Notes: generated by a model from the sequence alone, not told the origin. A DNA stretch of 64,000 bases from Petaurus breviceps papuanus (GCA_028583685.1 JAMXIF010000042.1:18963666-19027665); one strand, 5' to 3'. Shown: positions 21,560-32,194, counted from the first letter of the stretch. Made by a program: numbers and translations.

Positions 21560-21625
21560 ATGGAGAGCACCTATGCTGGTATTCTGAACCTTGGGAAGTT
21601 GCCTTTCTTTTGGCATTACATTACA

Positions 21626-21630
21626 CCCCC
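21626..21630 (+). repeat. Target-site duplication, right (CCCCC)
   Basis: Identical to 20,377-20,381. Confidence 0.75.
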
Positions 21631-21914
21631 TCAGGCAACTTGCTCTGTTAGGATGAGTGTACTAATGATCCATTAGTTCCATTTGGGGGAATGTATGGAA
21701 GTGGAGATTTGTTTCTATTAATATACATTTACTGACACCCATTTTTCCCTATTGGGAGTGGATTTTCACCAGGAAATCAATATATTCTTTTTTACCCCTC
21801 TCTATATATGCATTTTGCAGCTGATGGCCCAAGTCAAAGCCAGAGAGGGTCTGTATTGAGGACAGGATAAAGTTTGATCCACAAACGACCCAAAATAAAG
21901 GAGGTAGATTAGAG

Positions 21915-22085
21915 TAGGAGATATAGCATTGGAATTGGAATCAGAAAAACCTGCCATCAAATTGATCTTAGATACTTACTAATTGTATGACCCTAAGCAA
22001 GATGACTTCTTTGTGTCTCAGTTTCCTTGCCTTAAAATGAGATAGCCACTAAGGTCCCTTCCAAACCTGTGATCCTATGATTCTG
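21915..22085 (+). mobile_element. MIR/CORE-SINE
   Basis: It runs from 'gtaggagatatagcattgga' through 'gatacttactaattgtatga' and 'gtgtctcagtttccttgcct' to 'ggtcccttccaaacctgtga'. Confidence 0.75.
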
Positions 22086-22519
22086 ACCTCATTAATATTC
22101 TTCTTTCTACAATGAAAAGTATTGATATGCTACCTGTGTGTTTGAGTTGACTGACAAGTTCAATAGATGACTAACTGTTTCTTCCACACAGGGGATATGT
22201 ACAGTTTTCTCTTTGGTCAGTGCCTCCTGATGTTACTTGCAGACTTTCTCACATTCTGCCCAGTCACCTCTCTGCCTTAAAGCAATTTTTTCTTTGGATT
22301 GAGCCACCTCCTCTGACAGCTGCCTGCTGGAGTGATCTAGGTTTAGCTGCTACCACTTAGCAATCAGCCACTCAGTCACATGGCCCCAGGACACACTTCA
22401 CTCAGGCTTTGGAATGTCTGGTCTGTCTACCTAACATGAGTTGTTCTAACTTTGTCTGGCTGTTCTGGGCATCATCTTCTTTGTGAGGTTTGCTCAGCAA
22501 AAAGTGAGTTTTAAGGAGT
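22086..22519. other. Unassigned sequence
   Basis: A good-looking 3' splice-site consensus occurs near 22,192 ('gtttcttccacacag'), but no convincing exon follows. No repeat was recognised. Confidence 0.35.
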
Positions 22520-23100
22520 TAGCTTGTTGTCCATCCTTCCTTTTCAAAGCAGACCAATGACATCGTGGGGTGATGTCTTGACTTGTGTGTGAATTGGATT
22601 TAGGTGAAGCAGAGTTGCACAAAATTGTCAGTCTAACTCTCTTTTCCAGAATCAGTGAAGTCCAGTGGCAGGATAAAAGGCAGGATGACTGGTAATGTCC
22701 CAGGATGCAGTGGATGACCTTGGTGTCTTTGATGTCCGACCAACCTCTAAGTCCTCCGTAGTATCTGCTTCAGCTGCCTCCACAGTTATTGGAACAAATA
22801 GTTTTTATCCTCCCATTCTTCAACATCTTCACATGCTTGGGGTACACATCCCTCTAATTCACCAAGGGGTCTGAGGCCTGTCAGTTATCGTCAATGTGGT
22901 TTGTCCTGACAGCTAAAACAGTTTTACCAAGATGTGGCCACCATTCCTGCTACAGCTTCTTAGAGCCACTAGTGAGAATAATGTGCCAGGTGGACACAAA
23001 GGTAGATGAACAGCCCTGGAAAAGGTGTCAGCAAGTGCTCACACCAGAGATGCTATACCTCCCTGAACATCTCATACACCAACTAGCCATGTGACCTTTC
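22520..23100 (+). mobile_element. Old marsupial repeat, longest copy
   Basis: It begins at 'tttcaaagcagaccaatgac', passes 'gatgtcttgacttgtgtgtg', 'gtgaagcagagttgcacaaa', 'gtccagtggcaggataaaag' and 'cttcacatgcttggggtaca', and ends about 'ccaactagccatgtgacc'. Shorter copies lie at 7,845 and 41,245. It is a recurrent marsupial interspersed repeat; its class is unknown to me. Confidence 0.7.
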
Positions 23101-23239
23101 AATATTATCAGTTCAGGCAGCATACAGACAGTGTCCTGAGGAAGCTATGTATTCATTCCATATTAGGTTTAGTCCTCAATTTTTTATATTGAATCACCAC
23201 GTAGTATTTCTTGGCAGAATGTGAACCTGGTTGGAAGTA

Positions 23240-24545
23240 GGGGTACAGAAAAGATCTTGCAAGTGTTATATTTCCTATACATACGACCCAGAATACCAGA
23301 ATTTTGTTCCCTATCCTTCAGTGGTTCCCTACTACCTAAACAAATGAAGTCCAAGTCAATACCCTACACAATCTGGTGCCTCACTACCTTGTTAATGATA
23401 TCTTATGCTGATCCCCTCCACATTTTCTATGTTCCAACAAATGTGATTAATTCCTAGTTTTTAAATGTATCTCCTATCTTCCTACATCTAAAATGTTTGC
23501 AAGTCCTCCTTTATGTCTGAGATATTCTTCTCTTTTATTCCATATAATCCCTTAAAAATCTATTTTTGTGCTGTGGTCAATAAATCAACTTTTGCTAAAA
23601 AAAAAAAAAAATTTTTTTTTTCTTTTTGGAGGAGGGAAGGAAGGGCAATTAGGATTAAGTGACTTGCCCAAGGTCACATGGTTAGTAAGTGTGTCAAGTG
23701 CCTGAGGTCAGATTTGAACTCAGGTCCTCCTGACTCCAGGAACAGTGCTCTATTCACTGTGCCACCTCACTGTCCCCTACTCAGCTTTTAAGGTCCAACT
23801 TAAATGCTACCTTTTCTGTGAAGCATTCCTGGATCCTTAAAGTTAGAAATGATATTCCATTACCAGAATCTCATGAAGTTCTTGTTTGTATTCCCGTCAT
23901 ATACTATGTGTCTATTGGGTATTTAGATGTTCCAACGAATCATCCAGTGGTACAGTTTATTGCTCATTCATACACTCTGATCTTTCAGGACCCTTGTCCA
24001 TGTTCTCTCAAATTCACCCCCAATGCCAGGGGTCTTTCTTTAGTTCTCATGCCCTACACAAATACCATTGGATGGATGTACACCTGGGCTGTAAATCCGT
24101 AATCCTTTGCTTTTGCCATGTGATCAACCCATTTCCTTTTCTGATCATAAATAATTCTGGTGACATACCTTAGACTAACTCTTTTGTATAATACTTAGCA
24201 ACAGAACTTCAGCATACTGCAAGGCCCGACCCTTTCTTCCATTGATAAATTCCTAGCAGGGTAGTAGGGGAAGAGGGGGACCTTCATGTTTTGGAGGGGC
24301 CCTAGGTCAGTTTTTATTCTCTCTCAGTCCCGTCCTCAATATCCAGACTTCAAAAGAATGTACCAAATACCCTCAAATCCACCTCTCCCCTTTTGAGCTT
24401 CCTTTTGAGTGTTTTCTTTCCCTATTTAGAATTTACGCTCTTTGAGGGCAAGAACTGTCTTTATTTTTATTATATTTGCTGATATACCCAGTGCCTGGAA
24501 CACAGTAAGAATTTAATAAATATTTAAATATTAATAAATATTTGT
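23240..24545 (+). mobile_element. L2-type LINE 3' part, split by a SINE
   Basis: It contains 'cagtggttccctactaccta', 'gaagtccaagtcaataccct' and 'aaggtccaacttaaatgcta', and ends with the L2 terminus 'gagggcaagaactgtcttta' and 'cccagtgcctggaacacagt'. The SINE at 23,611-23,777 interrupts it. Confidence 0.8.
23611..23777 (-). mobile_element. tRNA-derived SINE
   Basis: A minus-strand copy from a long T-run to 'gtgccacctcactgtcccc', with 'aagtgacttgcccaaggtca' and 'gatttgaactcaggtcctcc' inside. An A-run abuts the T-run, so the exact left edge is unclear. Confidence 0.88.
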
Positions 24546-24848
24546 TTCCTTTTTTCTTCATTCATAGCCACTATGTACCCTCTCTATTGATCCATAATTT
24601 TTATTCCCTAATTTCTATCATATTCTATTACTTATAGTTACACGACTTGGTATCATAAATATGTATGCATGATCATCTTTCTCTTTTCCTGTAGTGATCT
24701 TCATGCAGGAAGAATTTCTTATTCATCTCTAGCTCACCCTACACCCACTCACATCCCCAGCATCCAGTTTCTCTAAATGTAGTATAGGCTATTAGTAGCA
24801 TAGTACCTTGCACATAGTAGGTGCCACATTAATATTCACTGACTTGAG
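24546..24848 (+). mobile_element. Second L2-like 3' end
   Basis: It ends with 'gtaccttgcacatagtaggt' and 'gccacattaatattcactga', a typical L2 terminus. The upstream part is weak. Confidence 0.55.
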
Positions 24849-24849
24849 T

Positions 24850-25090
24850 GTTGTTGTATTTCAATTAATTTCTAATCCCATAACTATCAGACTCTCCCCC
24901 AGCATGGTGGTGCCATGTGTAACAGCACTGGGTGATTAGCATCTGTAGTGCTAATGAACACCTTTGTCTGCTTCCAGGCAAGTTTATACATGACCTTTAT
25001 CTTTTTTTAGGATAATTGTTAGTCCATGATGCTATGCTAATTCTCAAGAGTGATTCATACTTTCTGTAATTTCATTTTCTGTTCTGTGTT
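24850..25090. promoter_or_regulatory. Candidate conserved non-coding element
   Basis: A repeat-free block lies directly after an L2 end. It holds several homeodomain-like sites ('tttcaattaatttctaatcc', 'ctgggtgattagcatctgta', 'gtgctaatgaacacctttgt', 'ttaggataattgttagtcca'). Its texture matches deeply conserved enhancers. No alignment was possible. Confidence 0.35.
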
Positions 25091-25156
25091 AGAAGAATCA
25101 TAGGAATATAGAAAGTCCTAAATGATTTCTATAAAGAATTATCCTAAGTGAATAAT

Positions 25157-25379
25157 AAAAAAAAAAAAAAACCGAGCCCTTAGCTGCTCCCTCCTCCCTC
25201 TCTGGTTTCACATTTCTCTTCTTGTTACTCAATGAAGCCCTGAATCCCACAGTCTTAAGTTTGGGAATCACTGAGTAGTTATTGCCACCACTTAGTTCTG
25301 GTCTTTCTGCGGTTTCTGGGATTTCCCCAAGGTTCTTAGATCTCTGTCTACTAGCCAATCTCTAATTACTTAACAAATT
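25157..25379. other. Poly(A) run and unassigned sequence
   Basis: A 14-15 base A-run at 25,157-25,171 may end an unrecognised retroposon. The rest was not assigned. Confidence 0.4.
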
Positions 25380-26125
25380 ACCTATACCTCATGCCTCAAT
25401 GCCCTTAATACCTACTCCTCAGTTCCTTTTAATCTAGTTTCTGTCACCATCATTATACTGAACCTGCTTTGTTGAAAGTCACCAGTGACCCCTTAATCAC
25501 CAAATGCAAGTCTTTTAAAATTCTTTCTTCTTTCTGACCACTCCTTCCTCCTACCCCTCCCTTTACCTCAGAGATGTCATACTCCCCTGTTCCCATTCCT
25601 ACCACATACTTTTGTCCTCCTTTACTGTCCCTCTCTTTGCCTCCTTTACTAACCCTTAAAGATGGGTATTCCCCAAAGATCCACCCTTGGACCACTTCTC
25701 TCTCCATATTCTCCTCCTTAGCAAGGCAATCTCATTCATTCCCATGGCTTCAGCTTTTACCCATGTGTAGATAACTCTCATATTTCTATTTTTCTCAAAT
25801 CCTAGCCTGCGAACTTTTCTCTAAACTTCCTCCCCCTATTCCCCACCACTCAGATCACTTGTAAAGAATTCAAAGGGATTTTTCACTGGGTCACAAAATT
25901 CAACATGTTCCATACCAAATTTAGGAACTTTCCCCTTAAAACCTGCTTCCTCTTTTGATCTTCCCATTTCATTTAGTGGTAACACCATTTACTCAGTCTC
26001 CAATTTCAAGGTTATCTTTGACTATTCCATTTCCTTTGCCTCTCATATCCAATTACCTTCTGCATCATCTCTTATAGTTACCCCCTCCTCTATATTTCTA
26101 CTGCTACTTCTATAGTCCAATGATA
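25380..26125 (+). mobile_element. L2 LINE, ORF2-proximal part
   Basis: It matches the order of the L2 consensus as remembered: 'aaagtcaccagtgacccctt', 'gatccacccttggaccactt', 'attcattcccatggcttcag', 'aaattcaacatgttccatac' and 'tatctttgactattccattt'. Confidence 0.82.
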
Positions 26126-26164
26126 CTTTTCCTTGAAGCTAGATGGCAATAGTAGGTAGTAGGT

Positions 26165-26420
26165 GGTAGTTGGCAGCTCAGTGGCATACTGGATCTAACA
26201 CTGGACTTCAAGTCAGAATATAGAAGTTTCAATATTGATTCAGACATTATCTTTGTGACTGTGGGCAAGTCACTTACCACCCCTCAGTCTCAGCTTCTAC
26301 TTCTTTAAAATGGGGATATTAATGGCACCCACCACCTTGCATGGTTGTTATGAAGATCAAATGAGATAACATATTTAAAGCATTTTGACAATCTGGCACT
26401 ATAAAAATGCTAGCTAATAT
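26165..26420 (+). mobile_element. MIR/CORE-SINE, near full length
   Basis: It includes 'tgtgactgtgggcaagtcac', 'ggttgttatgaagatcaaat', 'gagataacatatttaaagca' and a 'ctagctaatatt' tail. Confidence 0.82.
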
Positions 26421-26555
26421 TAATGCAACATGTACTACTTTACTGGGTTGATGCAGACAGCCTACTAACAATATTTACTTTATTATCTTCATCCTTTACT
26501 CTCCCCTACCACTGTAATTCTGGCAGTTACAAGGGGATTGGAGACAAATATAACA

Positions 26556-26800
26556 ATAATAGGCAGGAACAGTGGATAGAGTTCTAGGCCTGGAACTAGG
26601 AAGATTCATCTATTTGAGTTCAAATCTTGCCTCAGATACCAACTAGCTATGTTACCCTGGGCAAGTCCCTTAACCCTCTTTGCTTCAGTTTCCTCATCTG
26701 TAAAATGAGCAGGAGAAAGAAATGGCAAAACACTCAAGAAAACTCCAAATAGAGTCATGAAGAGTTAGACATGACTGAAAAGTGACTGAACAAATAACAA
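26556..26800 (+). mobile_element. Mar1-like SINE
   Basis: A plus-strand copy in full order: head 'gaacagtggatagagttcta', B-box-like 'gagttcaaatcttgcctcag', 'agtttcctcatctgtaaaat', 'ggcaaaacactcaagaaaac' and the end 'agttagacatgactgaaaag'. Confidence 0.9.
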
Positions 26801-26804
26801 TAAT

Positions 26805-27008
26805 GACAACTAGCATTATATATAGTGTTTTACAAAGATTTCATGTGATTCTCATAACTATGAGCCTTTAGTGTTTTATTATCCCTATTTTACAGATGAA
26901 GAACTTGAGGCAGAAAATGACTTGTTCAAGGTCACATATCTCATAAGTATCTGAGGCCAGATTTGAACTCTTCTTCACTCCAGGTTTAGCTCTCTATACA
27001 CTATGCCA
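26805..27008 (-). mobile_element. MIR/CORE-SINE-type repeat
   Basis: It contains 'ctagcattatatatagtgtt', 'atccctattttacagatgaa', 'aggccagatttgaactcttc' and 'ctctctatacactatgccac', a reversed CORE-type element. Confidence 0.75.
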
Positions 27009-27693
27009 CTAAAAGGGGAAGTGCTCTAAATTTTAATAAAGAAAAGGAAAGCAGTCTACAAACTATAGGCTAATGATGTTGCTTTCAAATCCTGGCAAGA
27101 TTGTAGAAGATGTTATTAAAGAGATTATGAAATCATTAGTGATCATCTATAAGAGGAATTGATCACAAAGAGCCAGCATGATGTTAGCAAGAATAGTCCA
27201 TGATTGATTAACCTCATTCCATTTTGTTAAAGTTCACTAGACTGTTGGAACAAGGAGAGCTCTATATATTGTTTGTCTAGATTTTTTGGAAGTCTCTTAT
27301 GGCATTCTTACAAACAAGATGGAAATGAATGGGAGTCAAATGACGGTACTGTTCAGTGACTTCAGAAACAGTTTAATGACTGCCATAAACATTGATGTTT
27401 GATATCATTTGGGAAGGAGGTCTATAATGGAGTGCCCAAGGAATCTAACTAAAATCCATTGATGACCTGGATATCAAGTTTGCTAATGAGTAAATCTTGG
27501 AAAGAAAATTAGACAACATGATTCAAAGTAAACTTGATCAACTAGACTTCACTTATTTTAATAAGATAGAATTTAATGGGGAAAGGGAATAAATGCAAAA
27601 TTTTATATTTAGATTAAGAAAACCAATTTCAAAAGTTGAAAAAGTTAAATATGAGTCAACAGGGTGATATAGCAATCAAAAATAAAAATATAA

Positions 27694-27850
27694 GGGGCAG
27701 CTATGTGGTACAGTGAATAGAGCACTGACCTTGGAGTCAGGAGGACCCGAGTTCAAATCCGACCTCAGACACTTGACACACTTACTAGCTCTGTGACCTT
27801 GGGCAAATCACTTAAGCCCAATTGCCTTGGCTTCCCCCATCTAAAAAAGA
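27694..27850 (+). mobile_element. tRNA-derived SINE
   Basis: Head 'ggggcagctatgtggtacag', 'gagttcaaatccgacctcag' and 'gaccttgggcaaatcactta', then an A-rich end. It lies inside the CR1/L3 element. Confidence 0.9.
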
Positions 27851-28013
27851 TAATAATATTCATATATTGAGAGACATAGTATTCAAAATTATGGTGGGGA
27901 AAATCTCAATGTACTTGACCCTGGTCAGATAAAATCTTTAATACCATATTAAGAATTAGGTGTCCCATTTTAGAATAAACATTTATCAGTGAGAGAACAT
28001 CCAGAGGCTAATG

Positions 28014-28260
28014 TCCATGGTGGTGCAAAGAAGGTAGACTACTGGACTAGAGTCAAGAAGACCCAAGTTCAGATCTAGCCTCAGACTCCCTGGGCAAGTC
28101 ACTTAATCTCTGCTTTCTTCAATTTTCTCATCAGTAAAATGGGAACAATTGTTTTTTTGAGAAGCAAATGAGATAACATGCAAAAGTGCTTTGTAAACCT
28201 TAAAGTGTTATGTAAGTGCTAGCCATCATCATCATCATCATCATAATAGTAATCAATAAC
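28014..28260 (+). mobile_element. MIR/CORE-SINE
   Basis: It includes 'gtagactactggactagagt', 'ttctcatcagtaaaatggga' and 'gcaaatgagataacatgcaa', and ends in a CAT/ATC trinucleotide tract (28,226-28,296). Confidence 0.8.
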
Positions 28261-28619
28261 AACACTATGATGATGATGATGATAATGATGATAATAAAGG
28301 ACATTGAGATCATCTCATATGAGAATCAATTGACATGACTAAGGATATTTAGAAAAGACTTAAGTGGGAAGGGATGGGCAGACAGGTGAATACTATATTC
28401 AAGTATCTTAAGAGGCACCATATGGAAAACTCATTCTCCTTGGTCAATGGCAGAGCTAGGAGCAGTGGTTGAAAGTGGCAAAGAGACAGGGTCAACATAA
28501 GGACAAAGCTCTTAACAACTGTAGCTATCCCAAAGTGCCATGGGCTGCATGGGCCCCTGGGAGTAAGCACCCCCTTTGCTAGAGGTCATCTGCCAAATAT
28601 ATTAAAAAGTAGGTTCTTG

Positions 28620-28918
28620 GGGCGGCCAGGTAGCACAGCAAGTAAGAGCACCGGCTCCAGTGTTGAGAAGACCTGGAGATCGAATCCTGGGCTCAGACAC
28701 TAAGCACGCACCCAGAAACACCTGGCCATGTAACCTTGAGCAAGTTACTTAACCCCAATTGCTTAGGGGTGGCCAGGTGGCTCAGCAAGTAAGAGCACTG
28801 GCTCCAGTGTCGGGATGACCTGGATCAAATCTGGGCTCAGATACTCAGCACCACACCCAGAAATAACTGGCCATGTAACCTTGAGCAAGTTACTTAACCC
28901 CGATTGCTTTAAAAAAAA
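28620..28918 (+). mobile_element. Head-to-tail dimeric SINE with one target duplication
   Basis: Two similar monomers (28,620-28,765 and 28,766-28,908) join without an A-tail between them, and a single A-tail follows the second. The head is 'ggggcggccaggtagcacag', a relative of the common SINE with 'gccagg' for 'gctagg'. B-box-like 'atcgaatcctgggctc' is visible in the first monomer. A shared 16-bp duplication, aaaaagtaggttcttg, lies at about 28,604-28,619 and 28,919-28,934, so the pair inserted as one unit. Confidence 0.92.
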
Positions 28919-29000
28919 AAAAAGTAGGTTCTTGTTCAGGTATGGTTAAGTGACCTCTGAGGTGCCTTCCAACTCTGAGAGCCTGTAATGCTGTGCTTCT

Positions 29001-29423
29001 GTCATCTTGTGCCAAGAAAACCTATTCAAATATTAGACTAGGCACACCAATACACTGGAGAGAGAAAGGAATCTCACACCCATTCAAATTCAAATCCACA
29101 GTCTTTGACAAGCTATTTCCTCACACTATCTCAGGGCATTTTCACAGTAACTAACAGATTATTGAGGTAGAATAATTTCCCAGAGGATCCCCAAAATGTC
29201 TCCTAATAGTAACTTCCAGATTGCTTGTTGGCTTCTTAAAGAAAAGTGCATAGAGTTGAAAGTTTAACTCTGACCCCCACCTTTAAACTCTGTCTCCTAC
29301 TATGCTCCTCCTCCAAATTCTTTTCTAGCTAGATTACGATACTCATTCTCCCTTGAAAATGATTTGTACATTCTTGACTCCATCTCTTTGCTAAAGTATA
29401 TTTCTTTTTCTCTGAACACTCTA
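29001..29423. other. Unassigned sequence
   Basis: Weak reversed MIR-like words occur at about 29,110-29,180. Nothing else was recognised. Confidence 0.4.
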
Positions 29424-29655
29424 GGTAGATAGGTGGTCAGAGGACAGAGTGTTGGGTCTGCAGTCAGGAAGTCCTAGTTCAAATTTAACTTTAGATGGTT
29501 ACTAGCTGTGTGAGCCTGTATAAGTCTCAGTTTCCTTATCTGTAAAATGAAGAAAATAGTAGCACCTACCTCACAGGATGATCAAATGAGATGATATTTG
29601 TAAAGCCCTTAGAACAGTTCCTGGAATGTATTAAGTGATTAATAAATGTTTGTTC
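29424..29655 (+). mobile_element. MIR/CORE-SINE
   Basis: It runs from 'gataggtggtcagaggacag' through 'ttactagctgtgtgagcctg', 'agtttccttatctgtaaaat' and 'gtagcacctacctcacagga' to 'gtgattaataaatgtttgtt'. Confidence 0.85.
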
Positions 29656-29699
29656 TTTTTCTCTTCCCCTCTAACTCATTTCTGACTGGTCCATAGGTC

Positions 29700-29910
29700 A
29701 CCTGTGGTATTTAGTGCTCTTACTCAATATCCTCTAAATTGTTAAAGTACTCACCACACTCTCATGTATTGTTAGCTTTCTTATATGTGTGTGTGTGTGT
29801 GTTGTTTCCCCTCTTATTCCCCATTCCCCATATACTGTGAGCACCCTGAAGGCAAGGGGTATGTCATACACTTCATAATCTTTTGAACTGTGTCTAATTG
29901 CCCTGTCCAA
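29700..29910 (+). mobile_element. L2-like 3' region with (TG)n
   Basis: 'gtgagcaccctgaaggcaag' is L2-terminus-like. A (TG)n tract lies at 29,785-29,802. Confidence 0.5.
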
Positions 29911-30640
29911 AAAGCTCTGACAGACACGTCAGGTAATTGGGAATGGTTCAAGTAGTGCTGTCAAAACTTACTTTGGGTAACCTTTAGATTTATCACCTTT
30001 CCCACATTATATTTGCCCCCAAACTCCATCAGACCAAAGCTCATCCCAGTAGGTTAGTCTTCCTCATGGAGACTCACACAGCACAGGGGGGATACAAGAC
30101 AAACCACTCAGGAACAACAGAATCCTCTCTCCAACTTTCTTATCCCCAGCCCCAAGCTCCATCATTCTATGATAGAGAACTTCCCAAGATCATCTGAAAC
30201 AGAACGAAAATGAATCTATCTTAGAAATATCAGCCCAGATTTTCTGCCTTATTCTGCTGTCTACAGGCAATCCCAGAATGGGATGGAGGCTGGCATAATC
30301 CTGAGATCTAGTGCCCACATTTGTGGTCCCCCCACTCCAGCCCCAATAGCTCAGCTGTGATGACTTACCTAGTGTGATTATACTAGCATGGGGTCTTGTT
30401 CATAATAGAAGTTCAATAAATATTGAGTGAAACTGGACCTATTGTCACATCTGACTTCATTCCTTTTACAAATGTCAGACAAGAGGCTGTCAATACTGAT
30501 GTACAAGCCAAAATCATGATATGGACTCAGGAAATGAGTACATTTCTCTCAGTAGTCAAACCTACTCAAGAGTTTCTAGCCTGTAGATTTACCTATTTGA
30601 CTAAGTCTACTCTTCTGGCATTTTGCCTTCAGTGGTAATC
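29911..30640. other. Unassigned sequence
   Basis: A short L2-type tail ('catgg..tcttgttcataatag') sits at about 30,365-30,430. The rest has no recognised family. Confidence 0.4.
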
Positions 30641-30644
30641 ATCT

Positions 30645-30790
30645 GAAGTGGCAGTTAGGTGCCACAATGGATAGGGCACTGGACTTGGAATCAACAAGAT
30701 TCATCTCCATGAGTTCAGATCTAGCCTCAGACATTTACTAGCTGTGTGACCCTGAGCAAGTCACTTAACCCTTCTTGCTTCAGTTTCCTT
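30645..30790 (+). mobile_element. Mar1-like SINE, 5' half
   Basis: Head 'gtggcagttaggtgccacaa', then 'ttactagctgtgtgaccctg' and 'aagtcacttaacccttcttg'. It stops at 'cagtttcc', and the 3' half is absent. Confidence 0.8.
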
Positions 30791-30820
30791 CCCTTCACTT
30801 CAAGCTTCAAAAGAAGTTTG

Positions 30821-31047
30821 GATTAAGTCAAAGAGCCACCCTTGAGGACCTAGAGGACAACATATGGGCCTCAAGGTCACAGGTTTCCCACCTCTGAAAG
30901 GTAAATGAGTAGAAGTTGTAGAGAGGAAAATTTAGATTAAGTCAAAGAGCCACCCTTGAGGACCTAGAGGACCACATATGGCCTCAAGGTCACAGGTTTC
31001 CCACCTCTGGAAGGTGAATGAGTAGAAGTTGTAGAGAGGAAAATTTA
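30821..31047. repeat. 114-bp tandem duplication, hAT-end-like unit
   Basis: Two units start at 30,821 and 30,935 and differ by only a few bases. Each contains 'aagagccacccttgaggacc', 'tcaaggtcacaggtttccca' and 'cctctg'. The second phrase and its ending recall the inverted terminus of hAT DNA transposons (CAGNGGTGGG... read in reverse). The family call is tentative; the duplication is certain. Confidence 0.8.
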
Positions 31048-31369
31048 GATTTTATGAACATAGAAACTTCTTAATGATTAGTTATGAAAAAATAGAAAAA
31101 GTTCTTTTGAAGAGAGTGGGTTCCCCTATCTCTGGAACTCTTTTAAATTAAAAGAAGTCAGATGACTACATGTCCCAGATATTGTAAGGAATTTCCAGAG
31201 AAAGTACCAGCTGAATTGACTGACCTATGAGCTCCTTTCCAATTCTGAAACATTTAATATGCTTCTGAGCCTAAACCTGCCTCTCTTCACTCATTGTCCT
31301 GGGACCAAAGAAACATAAGTAACTCCAACACCCTTTTCCATAGCCCTTCAGATAACAGGAGATAACTTT
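31048..31369. other. Unassigned sequence
   Basis: No repeat family or exon was recognised. Confidence 0.4.
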
Positions 31370-31600
31370 TGTTGTTATATTGTTTAGTTGTTTTCAATAA
31401 TGTCTGTTTGTGACATCTTTTCGGGTTTTCTTGTCAAGAATACAAGTGGTTTGTCATTTCCTTCTCCAGCTTATTATACAAATGAGGAAATGGAGGCAAG
31501 GGTTAAGCGACTTGTCCAGGATCACACAGCTATCAAGCATCTGATGCCAGCTTTGATCTTCTTGGCTTCAGGTTAACTATCCACCATGCCAATTGAAAGG
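31370..31600 (-). mobile_element. Mar1-like SINE
   Basis: Reversed landmarks: 'gggttttcttgtcaagaata', 'gtggtttgtcatttccttct', 'gcgacttgtccaggatcaca' and 'aactatccaccatgcc'. Confidence 0.85.
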
Positions 31601-31954
31601 TGTTTTCAATATCTATATTGTTCTTAATTCCCCTGAAACTGCAGCCACTATACTTCCTATTAAAAACTCTAATATAGGTAAACAAGCAGGCACTGAGATT
31701 CATCAACACAAAGCTTGTGCATTCTCAAAGCCCTAACTCAGGGAACCTCATCTTCCTGTTCAAAGACAGCACGATGCTTTAAGTTCTAATGAAAAATTAA
31801 CTCCCTTTGTCCCAGGCAAAAAGGCAGGGGTGGGTGGGTGGCAGAAAGGGGAGTAGTATTCAAGAGTCTTAAGCACCAGGAAGAAAGCTAGGGAAAGGAC
31901 CCTGAGAGGAAGAAGAGAAGTGAGGATTAAAGGAAAGGAGATGCTCCTTGAGGA

Positions 31955-32040
31955 CTGTTTCATTTCTCTTCATATTCCTAGTACTTAGCACAATGGCTGT
32001 CTTATAGTAGGTACTTAATCATTAATGCTGATTAATTCAG
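31955..32040 (+). mobile_element. L2-type 3' end
   Basis: 'ttcctagtacttagcacaat' followed by 'cttatagtaggtacttaatc'. Confidence 0.7.
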
Positions 32041-32194
32041 ATGAGAAATAGACTAGGAAGTAAGCAACTTACAAGAGAAATCATATGCCTCAGGGTGCCA
32101 CAGCACTAGAGGGATTGAAACGGAATTCATCCATTAAAGATACTGAGCAGGGACTAGGGACTAGAAGCCTGGGAACCCCAAAGGTACTAGACAA

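Larger units (their letters stand above)
20382..21625 (+). mobile_element. Solo LTR, copy B
   Basis: This fossil is 1,244 bp long, starts TGTGATAG, ends ATTACA and is flanked by identical 5-bp repeats. The ends form an imperfect inverted repeat (TGTgAtagTAATGgC against TGTAATGTAATGCC). An AATAAA lies at 21,554-21,559. No internal gag/pol/env region adjoins it, so it is probably a solo LTR left by recombination, or a small non-autonomous element. An open frame occupies its central half and includes near-identical 69-bp tandem units, so it is probably younger than copy A. The exact endogenous-retrovirus class is not known. Confidence 0.8.
27030..29000 (+). mobile_element. CR1/L3-type LINE, 3' half with three SINE insertions
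   Basis: The ORF2 reverse-transcriptase region and 3' end are recognisable: 'gatcacaaagagccagcatg', 'tctataatggagtgcccaag', 'ctaatgagtaaatcttggaa', 'aatatgagtcaacagggtga', 'gagctaggagcagtggttga', and the terminus 'gtgacctctgaggtgccttc'. The coding potential is gone. It is interrupted by SINEs at 27,694-27,850 and about 28,014-28,260, and by the dimer at 28,620-28,918. Confidence 0.85.

Noticed and set aside
1-21625. Copies A and B as the two LTRs of one 20-kb provirus
   Set aside because: Copy B has its own perfect 5-bp target duplication, the two differ strongly, and the interval holds SINEs and LINEs with no retroviral genes.
22180-22290. Splice-acceptor-like 'gtttcttccacacag' followed by short open frames
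   Set aside because: No donor and no convincing peptide; acceptor consensus alone is common by chance.
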